Assembly (NCBI RefSeq): GCF_049965315.1
Contig: NZ_JBMFWL010000003.1
Coordinates: forward strand, 1-64,000
Source of the DNA: Acidithiobacillus_B sp049965315
GTDB taxonomy: Bacteria > Pseudomonadota > Gammaproteobacteria > Acidithiobacillales > Acidithiobacillaceae
Direction: 5' to 3'
DNA length: 64,000 nucleotides
The notes under the pieces were generated by a model. It searched no databases and was not told where the DNA came from. It saw only the letters and a program-made list of their open reading frames with translations. The position numbers and the translations under genes are program-made. The first letter of the stretch is position 1. Every line of letters begins with the position of its first letter. Of the stretch, positions 32,876-41,411 are shown one piece after another.

Positions 32876-33478
32876 CTAATCTTCCAGGGCGCGCCGGCCA
32901 CTCAAGGCCCGGCCGAGCGTGCCGCGATCCACATATTCCAGTTCACCGCCCACGGGTACCCCACGGGCGATGCGGCTCACCACCACTCCTTCCCGGTGCA
33001 TCATTCCACCCAGGAAGTGGGCCGTAGCCTCCCCTTCCACGGTCGGATTGGTCGCCAGGATGACTTCGCGCAGGTCCGCCAGGGCGATGCGCTCGGCAAA
33101 GCGCTCCAGATGCAGCGCCTCGGGCCCGATGCCATCCAGGGGCGAGAGGTGTCCCATCAGGACGAAATAGTCGCCGTTATAAACCCCGGTAGCCTCAATG
33201 GCCAGGACATCCGCCGGCGACTCCACCACGCAGAGCACCCCATGATCGCGCCGCTCCGAGCGGCAAATGGCGCAAAGATCGGCATCGGCCAGATTGTTGC
33301 AGCGCTGGCAATGGCGGATCTCTCCATGCGCCCTCAGGAGAGCGGCCGCCAGCAGCGGCATCAGTTCGCGCTTGCGCACCAGCAGTTCAAAGCTGATCCG
33401 CTGCGCGGAGCGGGGCCCGATGCCGGGCAAGCGCCGCAGCAGGGATACCAAGTCGTCAACCGCCGCAATCCCGAACAT
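32876..33478 (-). CDS. recR: Recombination mediator RecR
   Basis: 200 residues. Helix-hairpin-helix LLRRLPGIGPRSAQRISFELL, a four-Cys zinc finger CQRCNNLADADLCAIC, and a Toprim domain with LCVVESPADVLAIE and LSPLDGIGPEAL. It works with RecF/RecO to load RecA at gaps. Start ATG 33478, three bases after the ybaB stop. The dnaX-ybaB-recR order is the standard one. Confidence 0.97.
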   Translation of the reverse strand: MFGIAAVDDLVSLLRRLPGIGPRSAQRISFELLVRKRELMPLLAAALLRAHGEIRHCQRCNNLADADLCAICRSERRDHGVLCVVESPADVLAIEATGVYNGDYFVLMGHLSPLDGIGPEALHLERFAERIALADLREVILATNPTVEGEATAHFLGGMMHREGVVVSRIARGVPVGGELEYVDRGTLGRALSGRRALED

Positions 33479-33481
33479 TGC

Positions 33482-33805
33482 CTAGAACGGCAGATTCATG
33501 CCCGGTATCTGCAATCCACCGGTCACCGCAGAAAGCCGCTCGGAGCTGGTTTTCTCCGCCTGCCGCACCGCGTCGTTGAAGGCCGCAGCCACCAGGTCTT
33601 CCAGCATCTCCCGATCCCCTTCGGCCAGCAGGGAGGGATCTATGTGAACCCGGCGCACATCATGACGGCAGGTCATGGTGACCTGCACCAGATTGCCGCC
33701 GGCGTTGCCCTGGACTTCCACTTGCGCCAGCTCTTCCTGGGCCTTTTGCAAGCGCTCCTGCAACTGTTGCGCTTGCTTCATGATATTGCCTAACCCGCCT
33801 TTCAT
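33482..33805 (-). CDS. ybaB: YbaB/EbfC nucleoid-associated protein
   Basis: 107 residues from ATG 33805 (MKGGLGNIMKQAQQLQERLQ), after GGAGAAGAGAGACC. Small dimeric DNA-binding protein: an N-terminal helix with KAQEELAQVEVQGNAGGNLV, a strand region VTMTCRHDVRRVHIDPSLL, then EDLVAAAFNDAVRQAEKTSS. The 17 codons before this start are out of keeping with the family. Cotranscribed between dnaX and recR. Confidence 0.95.
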   Translation of the reverse strand: MKGGLGNIMKQAQQLQERLQKAQEELAQVEVQGNAGGNLVQVTMTCRHDVRRVHIDPSLLAEGDREMLEDLVAAAFNDAVRQAEKTSSERLSAVTGGLQIPGMNLPF

Positions 33806-33864
33806 GGTCTCTCTTCTCCCCATCTCCGTAAAACTGCGCATTGTAACAGACGCCACTGGAACCG

Positions 33865-35451
33865 CTATGCCGTAGCGGGTCCCTGGCGCTCGCCATCCGC
33901 GTTGTCGCCGACGCTCTCGATACGGGCCGCGAAATGGTCCATGATGGCGCGCACGGTGGGATCAGCGGCCGCCTGCGCCTCCGCCTGCAACTGCCATGCG
34001 GCACGGGCGTTGGCTTCCTCCCGGACCAGGCTAACGCCCCCCGTTTCCGCCTCCAGGGTCCGAAAAGACAACGCCGGGGCATTGCCAAAGTGGCGGGTCA
34101 AGGCCCTTTGCAGGGCCTCCCGTCCCGCTTCGGCCATGGCCAGATAGGCGGGTTCCAGGGCGAGGATCACGGCCTCCCCGTCGCAGCGCTCGGCCCGACC
34201 ATGGGCGAGGAAGGCGCGCAGAGATGCGGAAATGTCCAAGCCCCGCAGCACGCTTCCCCAGTCGCCCGAAGGGGGAGGGACAGGCGCTGCCGGTCGGGCC
34301 GGAACCGGGGCCGCGATAACGGGCCCCGCCGCGGGCGGGGGCCGGCGCTGGTCCGGCGGCGTCGCGGCATCGCCCCGGCGAAAGCTCAACAGCCGCAAAA
34401 AGGCCATTTCCAGGGCCATGCGGGCATTGGGGTAGAGGGGAAAATCACGGCGCGCCGAAAGCAGCAGATAATACAAGGCCTGCATCTCCAGCGGCGGGAT
34501 GCTTTGCGCCAGCGCCGCCATCCTTTCCCCGTCCACATCACCTGCCGCAACCGGCAGGAATTGCGCCAGACTGGCCCGGTGCACCCATTCGATCACCCCA
34601 TCGAGGAGACCGGCGGCATCCATCCCCGCCGCTTGGGTGTCTTCCAGCAGGGCGAAAAGGCGTGGCGCGTCATCCGCCGCCAGAGCGGCAAGGAGATGGA
34701 AAAGGATTTCTCCGTTCGCCTGACCGAGCATTTCCACCACCGCGTCCAGGCGAACGCTGCCACCGCCATGGACGATGGCCTGATCGAGCAGGCTCAAGGC
34801 GTCGCGCAGGCTGCCGTCGGCAGCCCGAGCCAGATGCCGGAGGGCGGGGCCTTCGGCGGCGATGCCTTCGGCGCCCAGGATCTGCTCCAGCCGCCCCTGG
34901 ATCTGCTCTAGGGAGAGACGCCGCAAGGTAAACTGGAGGCAGCGGGACAGGATGGTGATGGGTAATTTTTGCGGGTCCGTGGTGGCCAACAGGAACTTGA
35001 CATGCTCCGGCGGCTCTTCCAGGGTTTTCAATAGGGCGTTGAAACTATGGGTGGAAAGCATGTGTACCTCGTCGATGAGGTACACCTTGTAGCGGCCGAT
35101 GCTGGGCGCATACTGCACATTGTCCAGCAACTCCCGGGTTTCATCGACACGGGTGCGGCTGGCGGCATCCACCTCGATGAGATCCACGAAGTTCCCGGCG
35201 GCGATGCTGCGGCAGGCGCTGCATTCCCCGCAGGGGGTACTGCTCACGCCCTTCTCGCAATTGAGGCATTTGGCCAGCAATCGCGCCACGGTGGTTTTCC
35301 CCACGCCGCGCGTGCCGGTGAATAAAAAGGCGTGATGGATGCGCCCGGAATCGAGGGCATGGCGCAGGGCCGAAACCACCGGCTCCTGGCCGACAAAGTC
35401 GGCGAACTGCTGGGGGCGCCAGCGACGCGCCAAAGCCAGATAGGCGTTCAT
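33865..35451 (-). CDS. dnaX: DNA polymerase III subunit gamma/tau
   Basis: Clamp-loader ATPase, 528 residues from ATG 35451 (MNAYLALARRWRPQQFADFVGQ). A longer frame would run into the SRP RNA and is rejected. Walker A is GTRGVGKT (46-53). The zinc module has Cys65, Cys74, Cys77 and Cys80. The DExx box lies in KVYLIDEVHMLSTHSFNALLK and the SRC motif in LSRCLQF. The C-terminal third is Pro/Ala-rich, then a tau-like domain. I found no A6G-type slippery site, so production of a short gamma form by frameshifting is not supported here. First protein gene of the run down to purA. Confidence 0.95.
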   Translation of the reverse strand: MNAYLALARRWRPQQFADFVGQEPVVSALRHALDSGRIHHAFLFTGTRGVGKTTVARLLAKCLNCEKGVSSTPCGECSACRSIAAGNFVDLIEVDAASRTRVDETRELLDNVQYAPSIGRYKVYLIDEVHMLSTHSFNALLKTLEEPPEHVKFLLATTDPQKLPITILSRCLQFTLRRLSLEQIQGRLEQILGAEGIAAEGPALRHLARAADGSLRDALSLLDQAIVHGGGSVRLDAVVEMLGQANGEILFHLLAALAADDAPRLFALLEDTQAAGMDAAGLLDGVIEWVHRASLAQFLPVAAGDVDGERMAALAQSIPPLEMQALYYLLLSARRDFPLYPNARMALEMAFLRLLSFRRGDAATPPDQRRPPPAAGPVIAAPVPARPAAPVPPPSGDWGSVLRGLDISASLRAFLAHGRAERCDGEAVILALEPAYLAMAEAGREALQRALTRHFGNAPALSFRTLEAETGGVSLVREEANARAAWQLQAEAQAAADPTVRAIMDHFAARIESVGDNADGERQGPATA

Positions 35452-35471
35452 CGCTGGCGCAAAAGGGTGGC

Positions 35472-35567
35472 GACGCCAATCAGCCACACCCCGGCACCTG
35501 GATCGGTGGCTGCCGCTGCTCCCTTCCGGGCCTGACGGGGTTCACCACTTACCACTGCGAGGGGACC
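35472..35567 (-). ncRNA. ffs: Signal recognition particle RNA, small bacterial (4.5S) type
   Basis: The minus strand holds the conserved SRP apical domain: CCCGTCAGGCCCGGAAGG followed by GAGCAGC, with the GGAA tetraloop and the asymmetric internal loop. Flanks can pair (ACCCCG with CGGGGT, and further out AGTGGT with the GTGGCTG side). The ends are estimates to within about five bases. On the 3' side, T-rich CCCTTTTG follows. A weak -10 (AATAAT) lies close to the 5' end. It sits just upstream of dnaX, a frequent location. Confidence 0.92.
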
Positions 35568-35859
35568 GATTATTGTCGCCATAGAGTTTTTCAAAGCGTG
35601 GAGCCCCATAATTTTTGCGGGCCATTTCCGACGGAGCGGGAAGGAATCACCAACCGAGAACAAAAGTTATGGATAATCAACCTGGTATCTTTATGATTCG
35701 CCCCAACCCCAGTCACTTGGGGCATGGCCTGTCCATGCATTGGAGCCGCTACGATAACACAACAGAAAATTCGCGCAATCATGCATGATCTGGCGCTTCG
35801 GCCTCGGACCGAATGACCGAATACCCACCACAATCCCAAGCGCGGGATTGCATGGAGAA

Positions 35860-35948
35860 TGGCGGAGAGGGTGGGATTCGAACCCACGTGGCGTTGCCGC
35901 CCATCCGATTTCGAGTCGGCGCCGTTATGGCCACTTCGGTACCTCTCC
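35860..35948 (-). tRNA. tRNA-Ser(CGA)
   Basis: 89 nt including encoded CCA. Acceptor stem GGAGAGG / CCTCTCC with discriminator G. Anticodon loop CTCGAAA between CCGA and TCGG gives anticodon CGA. A long class-II variable arm (GATGGGCGGCAACGCCACGT region) and T arm GTGGGTTCGAATCCCAC follow. It reads UCG. It is intact, unlike the split tRNA-Ser(UGA) at 61538. Confidence 0.96.
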
Positions 35949-35958
35949 GGGAGTGCAT

Positions 35959-35987
35959 AAGGTAATCTTTCACCGGCCTGCCGGCAA
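35959..35987 (-). promoter_or_regulatory. Possible promoter of tRNA-Ser(CGA)
   Basis: On the minus strand TTGCCG (35987-35982), a 17-bp spacer and TACCTT (35964-35959), ten bases before the mature 5' end of the tRNA. Position and spacing fit, but both hexamers are imperfect. Confidence 0.35.
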
Positions 35988-36097
35988 GTGCCGGATAGGT
36001 CTTGCGTATCCGACGGGCTGCGGTCGTATGGGTAACCGGCAAATTTCACCCCGCCACTACATACCCCTGCAGCGTTTCCCGAACCTGCACCAAGGAC

Positions 36098-37048
36098 CTA
36101 AAGCCGCGCCCCGTCATTACGGTCGCGCGCACCCAGGAATTGCCTTTTGAGGACATGCTCGCGCTTCAGACCCAGCCATAGGGCCACGGGGCTGGCGACG
36201 AAGATGGACGAGTAGGTGCCGACGACCACGCCGATCACCAGGGCCGTCGCAAAACCGTGGATGACCGGCCCGCCGAAGAGGAACAGGGCCAGGGCCACCA
36301 TGAAGGTGATAAAGCTGGTGATCACCGTTCGCGACAAGGTCTCGTTGATAGCGATGTTGAAGACCTGCATCACGTTGGCGTTGCGCTCCGCGCGCAGGTC
36401 TTCGCGCATACGGTCGAAGACCACCACGGTGTCGTTGAGGGAATAACCCATGATCACCAGGAGGGCGGCGATGACGGTCAGGGAGAATTCCATGTGCGTG
36501 ACGGCGAAAAAGCCCACCACGAGGATGGGATCATGGAGCATGGCCACGACGCCGCCCACGGCGAAGCGCCACTCGAAGCGCAACCCCACATAAATGAGGA
36601 TGCCCACCGTCACCAGCAGGAGAGCCATCATCCCCTTGTTGCGCAACTCCTTGCCCACCTCGGGCCCGACATACTCGGTGCGCCGCAACTGCACGCCGGG
36701 ATAATCGGCACTGGCCTGCTGAAAGACATTGAGGATCTTCTGGCCCACGGCGCTGGTCTCCCCCGGCACCGTCCGCAGGCGGATGAGGAGGTCCCGGTCA
36801 CCGCCGAAGGTCTGTACGACGCCGTCGGAGAATCCGGCCTGCGCCAGAGTATTGCGCACGTCGCCCAGGGCCGGCGTTTTGCTGAAGGCCAGTTCCACCA
36901 GGGTGCCGCCGGTAAAGTCGATGCTGTAATTGAGGCCGCGCACGAGAAAAACGGCGATGGAGGCAAGGATCAGGAGACCCGAAACGCCCATGAAGATCCA
37001 GCGGCGTGACATGAAATCCACATGGGTACGACGTTTAAAGAGTTCCAT
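36098..37048 (-). CDS. secF: Protein translocase subunit SecF
   Basis: 316 residues, RND-type six-helix membrane protein that uses the proton gradient to assist Sec export with SecD. First helix WIFMGVSGLLILASIAVFLV, then GLNYSIDFTGGTLVELAF, a short periplasmic domain, and the signature VVIMGYSLNDTVVVFDRMRE (here LLVIMGYSLNDTVVVFDR). NETLSRTVITSFITFMVALALF follows. Start ATG 37048, seven bases after secD. A tRNA-Ser(CGA) lies downstream and no clear terminator separates them. Confidence 0.96.
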   Translation of the reverse strand: MELFKRRTHVDFMSRRWIFMGVSGLLILASIAVFLVRGLNYSIDFTGGTLVELAFSKTPALGDVRNTLAQAGFSDGVVQTFGGDRDLLIRLRTVPGETSAVGQKILNVFQQASADYPGVQLRRTEYVGPEVGKELRNKGMMALLLVTVGILIYVGLRFEWRFAVGGVVAMLHDPILVVGFFAVTHMEFSLTVIAALLVIMGYSLNDTVVVFDRMREDLRAERNANVMQVFNIAINETLSRTVITSFITFMVALALFLFGGPVIHGFATALVIGVVVGTYSSIFVASPVALWLGLKREHVLKRQFLGARDRNDGARL

Positions 37049-37055
37049 GGCTTCC

Positions 37056-38840
37056 TCAGAGATACAGTTTCTGGACGCGCCGCTTGCCCAGCATGAGTTC
37101 GATGATGCCGTGGCTCATCATCGTGGCGGTAAACATGGAGGTGAGCACGCCAATGGTCAGGACCAGGGCAAAGCCCTTGATGGCGCCGGTGCCGAACTGA
37201 AAGAGCACCAGGGAGGCGATGAGCACGGTGACGTTGGAATCGACGATGGTGGCGAAGGCCTTTTTGAAGCCGGCATCAATGGCCGCCCGGGGGCTCATGC
37301 CCAGACGCAGCTCCTCCCGGATCCGTTCAAAGACCAGTACGTTGGCATCCACCGCCAGGCCGATCTTGAGCACGATACCGGCGATGCCCGGCAGGGTCAG
37401 GGTACCGCCCATGATGGACAGAACCGCCAGGATCGCCAGGATGTTGACGAAAATGGCGAGGTCGGCGATGAGGCCGAAGGCCCGGTAATAGAAGGTCATG
37501 AACAGGACCACAAAGGCCATGCCGAAGATCACCGCCATCACCCCGTCATGGATGGAGTCCTGGCCCAGGGTGGGCCCCACCGTGCGTTCCTCGGAGACAT
37601 TGACCGGCGCGGGCAAGGCCCCGGCGCGCAGCTCGATGGCGACATTGCTGGCCTCTTTGAGGTTGGCAAAGCCGTCGATCTGGGCGCGCCCGCCGGTGAT
37701 GGCCTCACGGATCACCGGCGCCGTGACCACCTTGTTGTCCAGGAGGATGGCCATGCGCTGGCCCACATGCTGGCTGGTGAGTTCACCGAAGATCCGTGTC
37801 CCCTCGCTGTCGAAGCTCACATCGACCACCGACTGACCAGTGTTGTTGTCGATGCCGCCGCTGGCGTTGCTCAGGTAACGGCCCGTCAGCACCGTCTGCT
37901 TTTCCAGGAGATAGGGCGTGCCGTTGCTCCCGTAGTAAATGGCGTCTCCCGGCGGCACATCCCCTTTCAGGGCCGCTGCCAGGTTATGTTGCTCGTCCAC
38001 CATCTTGAACTCCAGTTGGGCGGTGGAGCCGATGATGGATTTGGCACGCTGGGTATCCTGCACGCCGGGCAGTTGGACGGCGATGTGATCCTGTCCCTGG
38101 CGCTGGATGACGGGTTCGGACACGCCCAACTGGTCGATCCGATTGCGGATGACCACAATGGCCTGCTGCAGGGCTTCGTCGGTCATGCGTGTGATGGCCT
38201 CGGGTTGCAGTCCCACATCCAGGACGGCGCCATGGTCCACCTTGACCGCCAGATCGGGAAAGTGCTGGGTAATGGCCGCCTGGGCCTGGGTAGCTACGCC
38301 GGCATTCTCCATTTCCACCGTCAAGGCCTGGGGCCCGGTCTGATTGATGGCCAGGTATTGAAGGTTCTCATGGCGCAGGAAGGTGCGCAGGTCATTGCTG
38401 TCGCGTTCCACGGCGTGCTTGATCACCGCCCCGGTATCGACGCGCAAGAGCAGATAAACGCCACCGCGCAAGTCCAGGCCCAAATTGACGGGTTTGCCGC
38501 CGATGGCCGCCAGCCAGTCGGGCTGCGCCGAGACCTGCGACAGGATCACCTGCGCATTGGCGGGCAGTTTGCCCTGCAGCAGGGTTTCCGCCTGGCCCTG
38601 GGCGTTTTCATTGGGAAAGAAAAAAGTGCTGCCTTGGGCATCGCTCTTGACCCGCGTCACGCCGATTCCGGCGCCCTGCAGCCATTGCTCCATGGTCGCA
38701 ACGGGCGGCAGGATGGTGCCCACCGGCGCCCGCACCTGCACTGCAGCGTGCCAGCCATAGAGATTGGGCAGCGCATAAAGCAGGGATGGCAGGACGACAG
38801 CCAGGATGATGAGATACTTCCAGAACGGATAGCGGGTCAT
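37056..38840 (-). CDS. secD: Protein translocase subunit SecD
   Basis: 594 residues, typical of the short proteobacterial form. One N-terminal helix, a large periplasmic domain starting LGLDLRGGVYLLLRVDTG and containing RNRIDQLGVSEPVIQRQGQD and QLPGVQDTQRAKSIIG, then five helices. The last include VMAVIFGMAFVVLFMTFYYR, LTLPGIAGIVLKIGLAVDAN and VLVFERIREEL. Works with SecF and YajC. Start ATG 38840, nine bases after yajC with AAAGG ahead of it. Confidence 0.97.
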   Translation of the reverse strand: MTRYPFWKYLIILAVVLPSLLYALPNLYGWHAAVQVRAPVGTILPPVATMEQWLQGAGIGVTRVKSDAQGSTFFFPNENAQGQAETLLQGKLPANAQVILSQVSAQPDWLAAIGGKPVNLGLDLRGGVYLLLRVDTGAVIKHAVERDSNDLRTFLRHENLQYLAINQTGPQALTVEMENAGVATQAQAAITQHFPDLAVKVDHGAVLDVGLQPEAITRMTDEALQQAIVVIRNRIDQLGVSEPVIQRQGQDHIAVQLPGVQDTQRAKSIIGSTAQLEFKMVDEQHNLAAALKGDVPPGDAIYYGSNGTPYLLEKQTVLTGRYLSNASGGIDNNTGQSVVDVSFDSEGTRIFGELTSQHVGQRMAILLDNKVVTAPVIREAITGGRAQIDGFANLKEASNVAIELRAGALPAPVNVSEERTVGPTLGQDSIHDGVMAVIFGMAFVVLFMTFYYRAFGLIADLAIFVNILAILAVLSIMGGTLTLPGIAGIVLKIGLAVDANVLVFERIREELRLGMSPRAAIDAGFKKAFATIVDSNVTVLIASLVLFQFGTGAIKGFALVLTIGVLTSMFTATMMSHGIIELMLGKRRVQKLYL

Positions 38841-38849
38841 GACAAGCCT

Positions 38850-39191
38850 TTAGAGTTTCTTGATGGTCCCCTTGGGGAGCAGCAGGGTGACGGCCGCCTT
38901 CTGGATCTTGACCACCACCCCTTCCGCCACTTCCAGGTGCAGATATTCATCCCCTACCTGCATGACCCGCCCCAACAGCCCACCCTGGGTCACCACTTCA
39001 TCGCCCTTGGCGACGGAGGCGATGAGCTGCCGCTGCTCCTTGGCCTTTTTCATCTGGGGGCGGATCAGCAGAAAGTAAAAAATGGCAAAGATGACCAGCA
39101 GCGGGACAAACTGCAGCCAGACGGATTCCGGGCCGGCGGCCCCAGCAGGGGCGCCGGCAGCGAAGGCGCTGGTGATGGGCGAGAGATTCAT
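38850..39191 (-). CDS. yajC: Preprotein translocase subunit YajC
   Basis: 113 residues from ATG 39191 (MNLSPITSAFAAGAPAG), behind GGAGCGTCC. One transmembrane helix (FVPLLVIFAIFYFLLI) is followed by the signature RPQMKKAKEQRQLIASVAKG and GDEVVTQGGLLGRVMQVGD. It joins SecDF. The 40-codon open extension upstream reaches the tgt stop and has no ribosome-binding site. Confidence 0.95.
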   Translation of the reverse strand: MNLSPITSAFAAGAPAGAAGPESVWLQFVPLLVIFAIFYFLLIRPQMKKAKEQRQLIASVAKGDEVVTQGGLLGRVMQVGDEYLHLEVAEGVVVKIQKAAVTLLLPKGTIKKL

Positions 39192-39231
39192 GGACGCTCC
39201 TGGATTCGGCAGAGGGCCGCCATTGTAGCCG

Positions 39232-40368
39232 CTAGGCGTCGGCGAGGGAACCGCTGGCGGAAATGCCGGCGGCGGCACCATAGCGGCGATGGAAATCGGC
39301 AACAAAGGCATCCAGACGGCCGGCGCTGATGGCCTGGCGCAAACCCGCCATCAATTCCTGATAATAGTGGAGGTTGTGCAGGGTATTGAGGCGGGCACCG
39401 AGGATCTCGTGACTGCGCTGCAGATGGCGCAGATAGGCGCGGCTATAGTTGCGGCAGGTGTAACAGGCGCAGTCCGGATCCGCCGGCAGAGGGTCTTTTT
39501 CGTAGCGGGCATTGCGCAGCTTGAGGATGCCGTTGCGGGTATACAGCCAGCCGTTGCGGGCATTGCGCGTCGGCAGGACGCAATCGAACATATCCACCCC
39601 CCGTTGCACCGCCGCGACGATGTCCTCCGGCGTGCCTACCCCCATCAGATAGCGCGGCCGATCCCGGGGCATCCGGGGCAGGAGGTCATCCAGCACCTGC
39701 AACATTTCCGCCTTGCCCTCCCCCACCGACAGACCGCCAATGGCGTAGCCGGAAAAATCGAGCCTGACCAGGCCGTCCAGGGAGCGCTGGCGCAAATCCG
39801 CGTACATACCCCCCTGCACGATACCGAAAAGTTGCCCGGGCCCCGCATAAGCGGCCTGGGAACGGGCGGCCCAGCGCAGGGACAATTCCATGCTGGCCCG
39901 CGCCTCCTCCCGGGTGGCCGGATGGGGCGTGCACTCGTCAAAGACCATGGCGATGTCCGATCCCAGGGCACCCTGAATGGCCATGGACTCTTCCGGACCG
40001 AGGAAAACCGCGCGCCCGTCACTGGGCGCACGGAAGCGGACCCCCGCCTCGCTCAGGCGCCGCAGGGGTCCGAGACTGAAGACCTGGAAACCGCCTGAAT
40101 CGGTGAGGATGGGTGCATCCCAGTGCATCATCCGGTGCAAACCGCCCAGGGCGCCGATGACTTCCAGTCCGGGGCGGAGGAAAAGGTGGAAGGTATTGCC
40201 CAGGATGATCTCCGCCCCCAGCGTTTGCAACTCTTCGGGGGTCATGGCCTTGACGGTGCCATAGGTGCCCACGGGCATGAAGGCGGGGGTCTGGATGGTG
40301 CCTCTGGGAAGTTGCAGGAGGCCGCGGCGGGCCGCCCCTTGCTCCGCAAGGATCTGCAAGATACTCAT
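39232..40368 (-). CDS. tgt: tRNA-guanine transglycosylase
   Basis: Exchanges G34 for preQ1 in tRNAs with GUN anticodons, the start of queuosine modification. 378 residues. Substrate and catalytic sites: LILTDSGGFQVFSLG-type (here APILTDSGGFQVFSLGPL), DIAMVFDECTPHPATREEA, GIVQGGMYADLRQRSLDGL and YLMGVGTPEDIVAAVQRGVDMFDCVLPTRNARNG with the nucleophilic Asp. The zinc ligands are CACYTCRNYSRAYLRHL. ATGA overlap with queA. queA-tgt-yajC-secD-secF is the standard order. Confidence 0.97.
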   Translation of the reverse strand: MSILQILAEQGAARRGLLQLPRGTIQTPAFMPVGTYGTVKAMTPEELQTLGAEIILGNTFHLFLRPGLEVIGALGGLHRMMHWDAPILTDSGGFQVFSLGPLRRLSEAGVRFRAPSDGRAVFLGPEESMAIQGALGSDIAMVFDECTPHPATREEARASMELSLRWAARSQAAYAGPGQLFGIVQGGMYADLRQRSLDGLVRLDFSGYAIGGLSVGEGKAEMLQVLDDLLPRMPRDRPRYLMGVGTPEDIVAAVQRGVDMFDCVLPTRNARNGWLYTRNGILKLRNARYEKDPLPADPDCACYTCRNYSRAYLRHLQRSHEILGARLNTLHNLHYYQELMAGLRQAISAGRLDAFVADFHRRYGAAAGISASGSLADA

Positions 40369-41402
40369 CGTGCCGCTGTACTCGGGTAGATCAACATGGC
40401 GTCCCCATAGCTGAAAAAACGATATCCCGCCGCCACCGCGTGACCATAGCTGGCCAGGATCAGCTCCCGCCCGGCAAAGGCGCTCACCAGCATCAACAGG
40501 GTGGATTCGGGCAGATGGAAATTGGTGAGAAGGAGATCGACCACATGAAAGCGCTTGCCGGGATAGAGGAAGAGTCGCGTTTCCCCGGCAAAAGGCCGCA
40601 GGAACCCGGAAGCGGCGGCACTCTCCAGTGCCCGACAGGCCGTGGTTCCCACCGCCACCACCCGTCCGCCCCGGGCCCTGGTGGCCGCAATGGCCGCCAC
40701 CGTGGCCGCAGGCACCTCCATGTTTTCGGCATGCATCTCGTGATCCTCCACCCGCTCGCTGCGCACCGGCAAAAAGGTGCCAGCCCCCACGTGCAAGGTC
40801 ACGAAGGCCGTATCCACCCCCCGTTCGGCCAGCAGGGCCAGCAACGGAGCGTCGAAGTGCAAGCCCGCCGTAGGGGCCGCCACCGCCCCCGGCTTTGCCG
40901 AGTACACGGTCTGATAGCGCTCCGCATCCTCCGCTGAGGGCGTTCTATGAATATAAGGCGGAAGGGGCGTAGTGCCCTGAGCCTGGAGAAGGGCCAACCA
41001 GGACCCCCCTGCGGGAATGCCGAGGCGCACGCGCATATCCGCTTTTTCGTGAATGTGGACCTCCACGCCGCCGCCCAGCAGCAGGATGCCGCCGGGACGC
41101 AGCGGTTTGGAGGCGCGGGCCAGAAACCACGCCTCGGTATCGCCGACGATCCGGTCCAGCAGGAGTTCCACGGAACCACCGCTCGGCTTGCGGGCCTGCA
41201 GCCGTGCCGGGAGGACCCGGGTGTCATTGAGCACCAGGAGATCGCCGGGGCGCAGGATCTGCGGTAAGTCGCGGACCTGGCCATCCGCCCAGGTGCCATT
41301 GCCGCCATCCACCTGCAGCAGTCGGCCGCCGCTGCGCTCTGCCAAGGGCGCCTGGGCAATCCGCTCGGGAGGCAATTCGTAATAAAAGTCTTTACGTTGC
41401 AC
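40365..41402 (-). CDS. queA: S-adenosylmethionine:tRNA ribosyltransferase-isomerase QueA
   Basis: 345 residues, adds the cyclopentenediol ring precursor to preQ1-tRNA using S-adenosylmethionine. It starts at GTG 41402 (MQRKDFYYELPPERIAQAPL), which is the expected N-terminus. Motifs: GDLLVLNDTRVLPARLQARK, VAAPTAGLHFDAPLLALL, TLHVGAGTFLPVRSERVEDH and TNFHLPESTLLMLVSAFAG. Ends in an ATGA overlap with tgt. Confidence 0.96.
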   Translation of the reverse strand: MQRKDFYYELPPERIAQAPLAERSGGRLLQVDGGNGTWADGQVRDLPQILRPGDLLVLNDTRVLPARLQARKPSGGSVELLLDRIVGDTEAWFLARASKPLRPGGILLLGGGVEVHIHEKADMRVRLGIPAGGSWLALLQAQGTTPLPPYIHRTPSAEDAERYQTVYSAKPGAVAAPTAGLHFDAPLLALLAERGVDTAFVTLHVGAGTFLPVRSERVEDHEMHAENMEVPAATVAAIAATRARGGRVVAVGTTACRALESAAASGFLRPFAGETRLFLYPGKRFHVVDLLLTNFHLPESTLLMLVSAFAGRELILASYGHAVAAGYRFFSYGDAMLIYPSTAAR

Positions 41403-41411
41403 AAAAACCTG

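Noticed and set aside
31684..33027. 447-codon plus-strand open frame opposite amtB
   Set aside because: Antisense to a membrane protein, no start signal. amtB has both pore histidines.
33865..35451. Programmed frameshift in dnaX giving a gamma form
   Set aside because: I searched for an A-AAA-AAG-like slippery run followed by a hairpin and found none.
35452..35487. Twelve-codon N-terminal extension of DnaX
   Set aside because: It overlaps the SRP RNA. Family alignment starts at MNAYLALARRWRP.
36930..39329. 799-codon plus-strand open frame opposite secD, secF and yajC
   Set aside because: His/Asp/Gln-rich translation typical of antisense to membrane-protein codons. secD, secF and yajC are certain.
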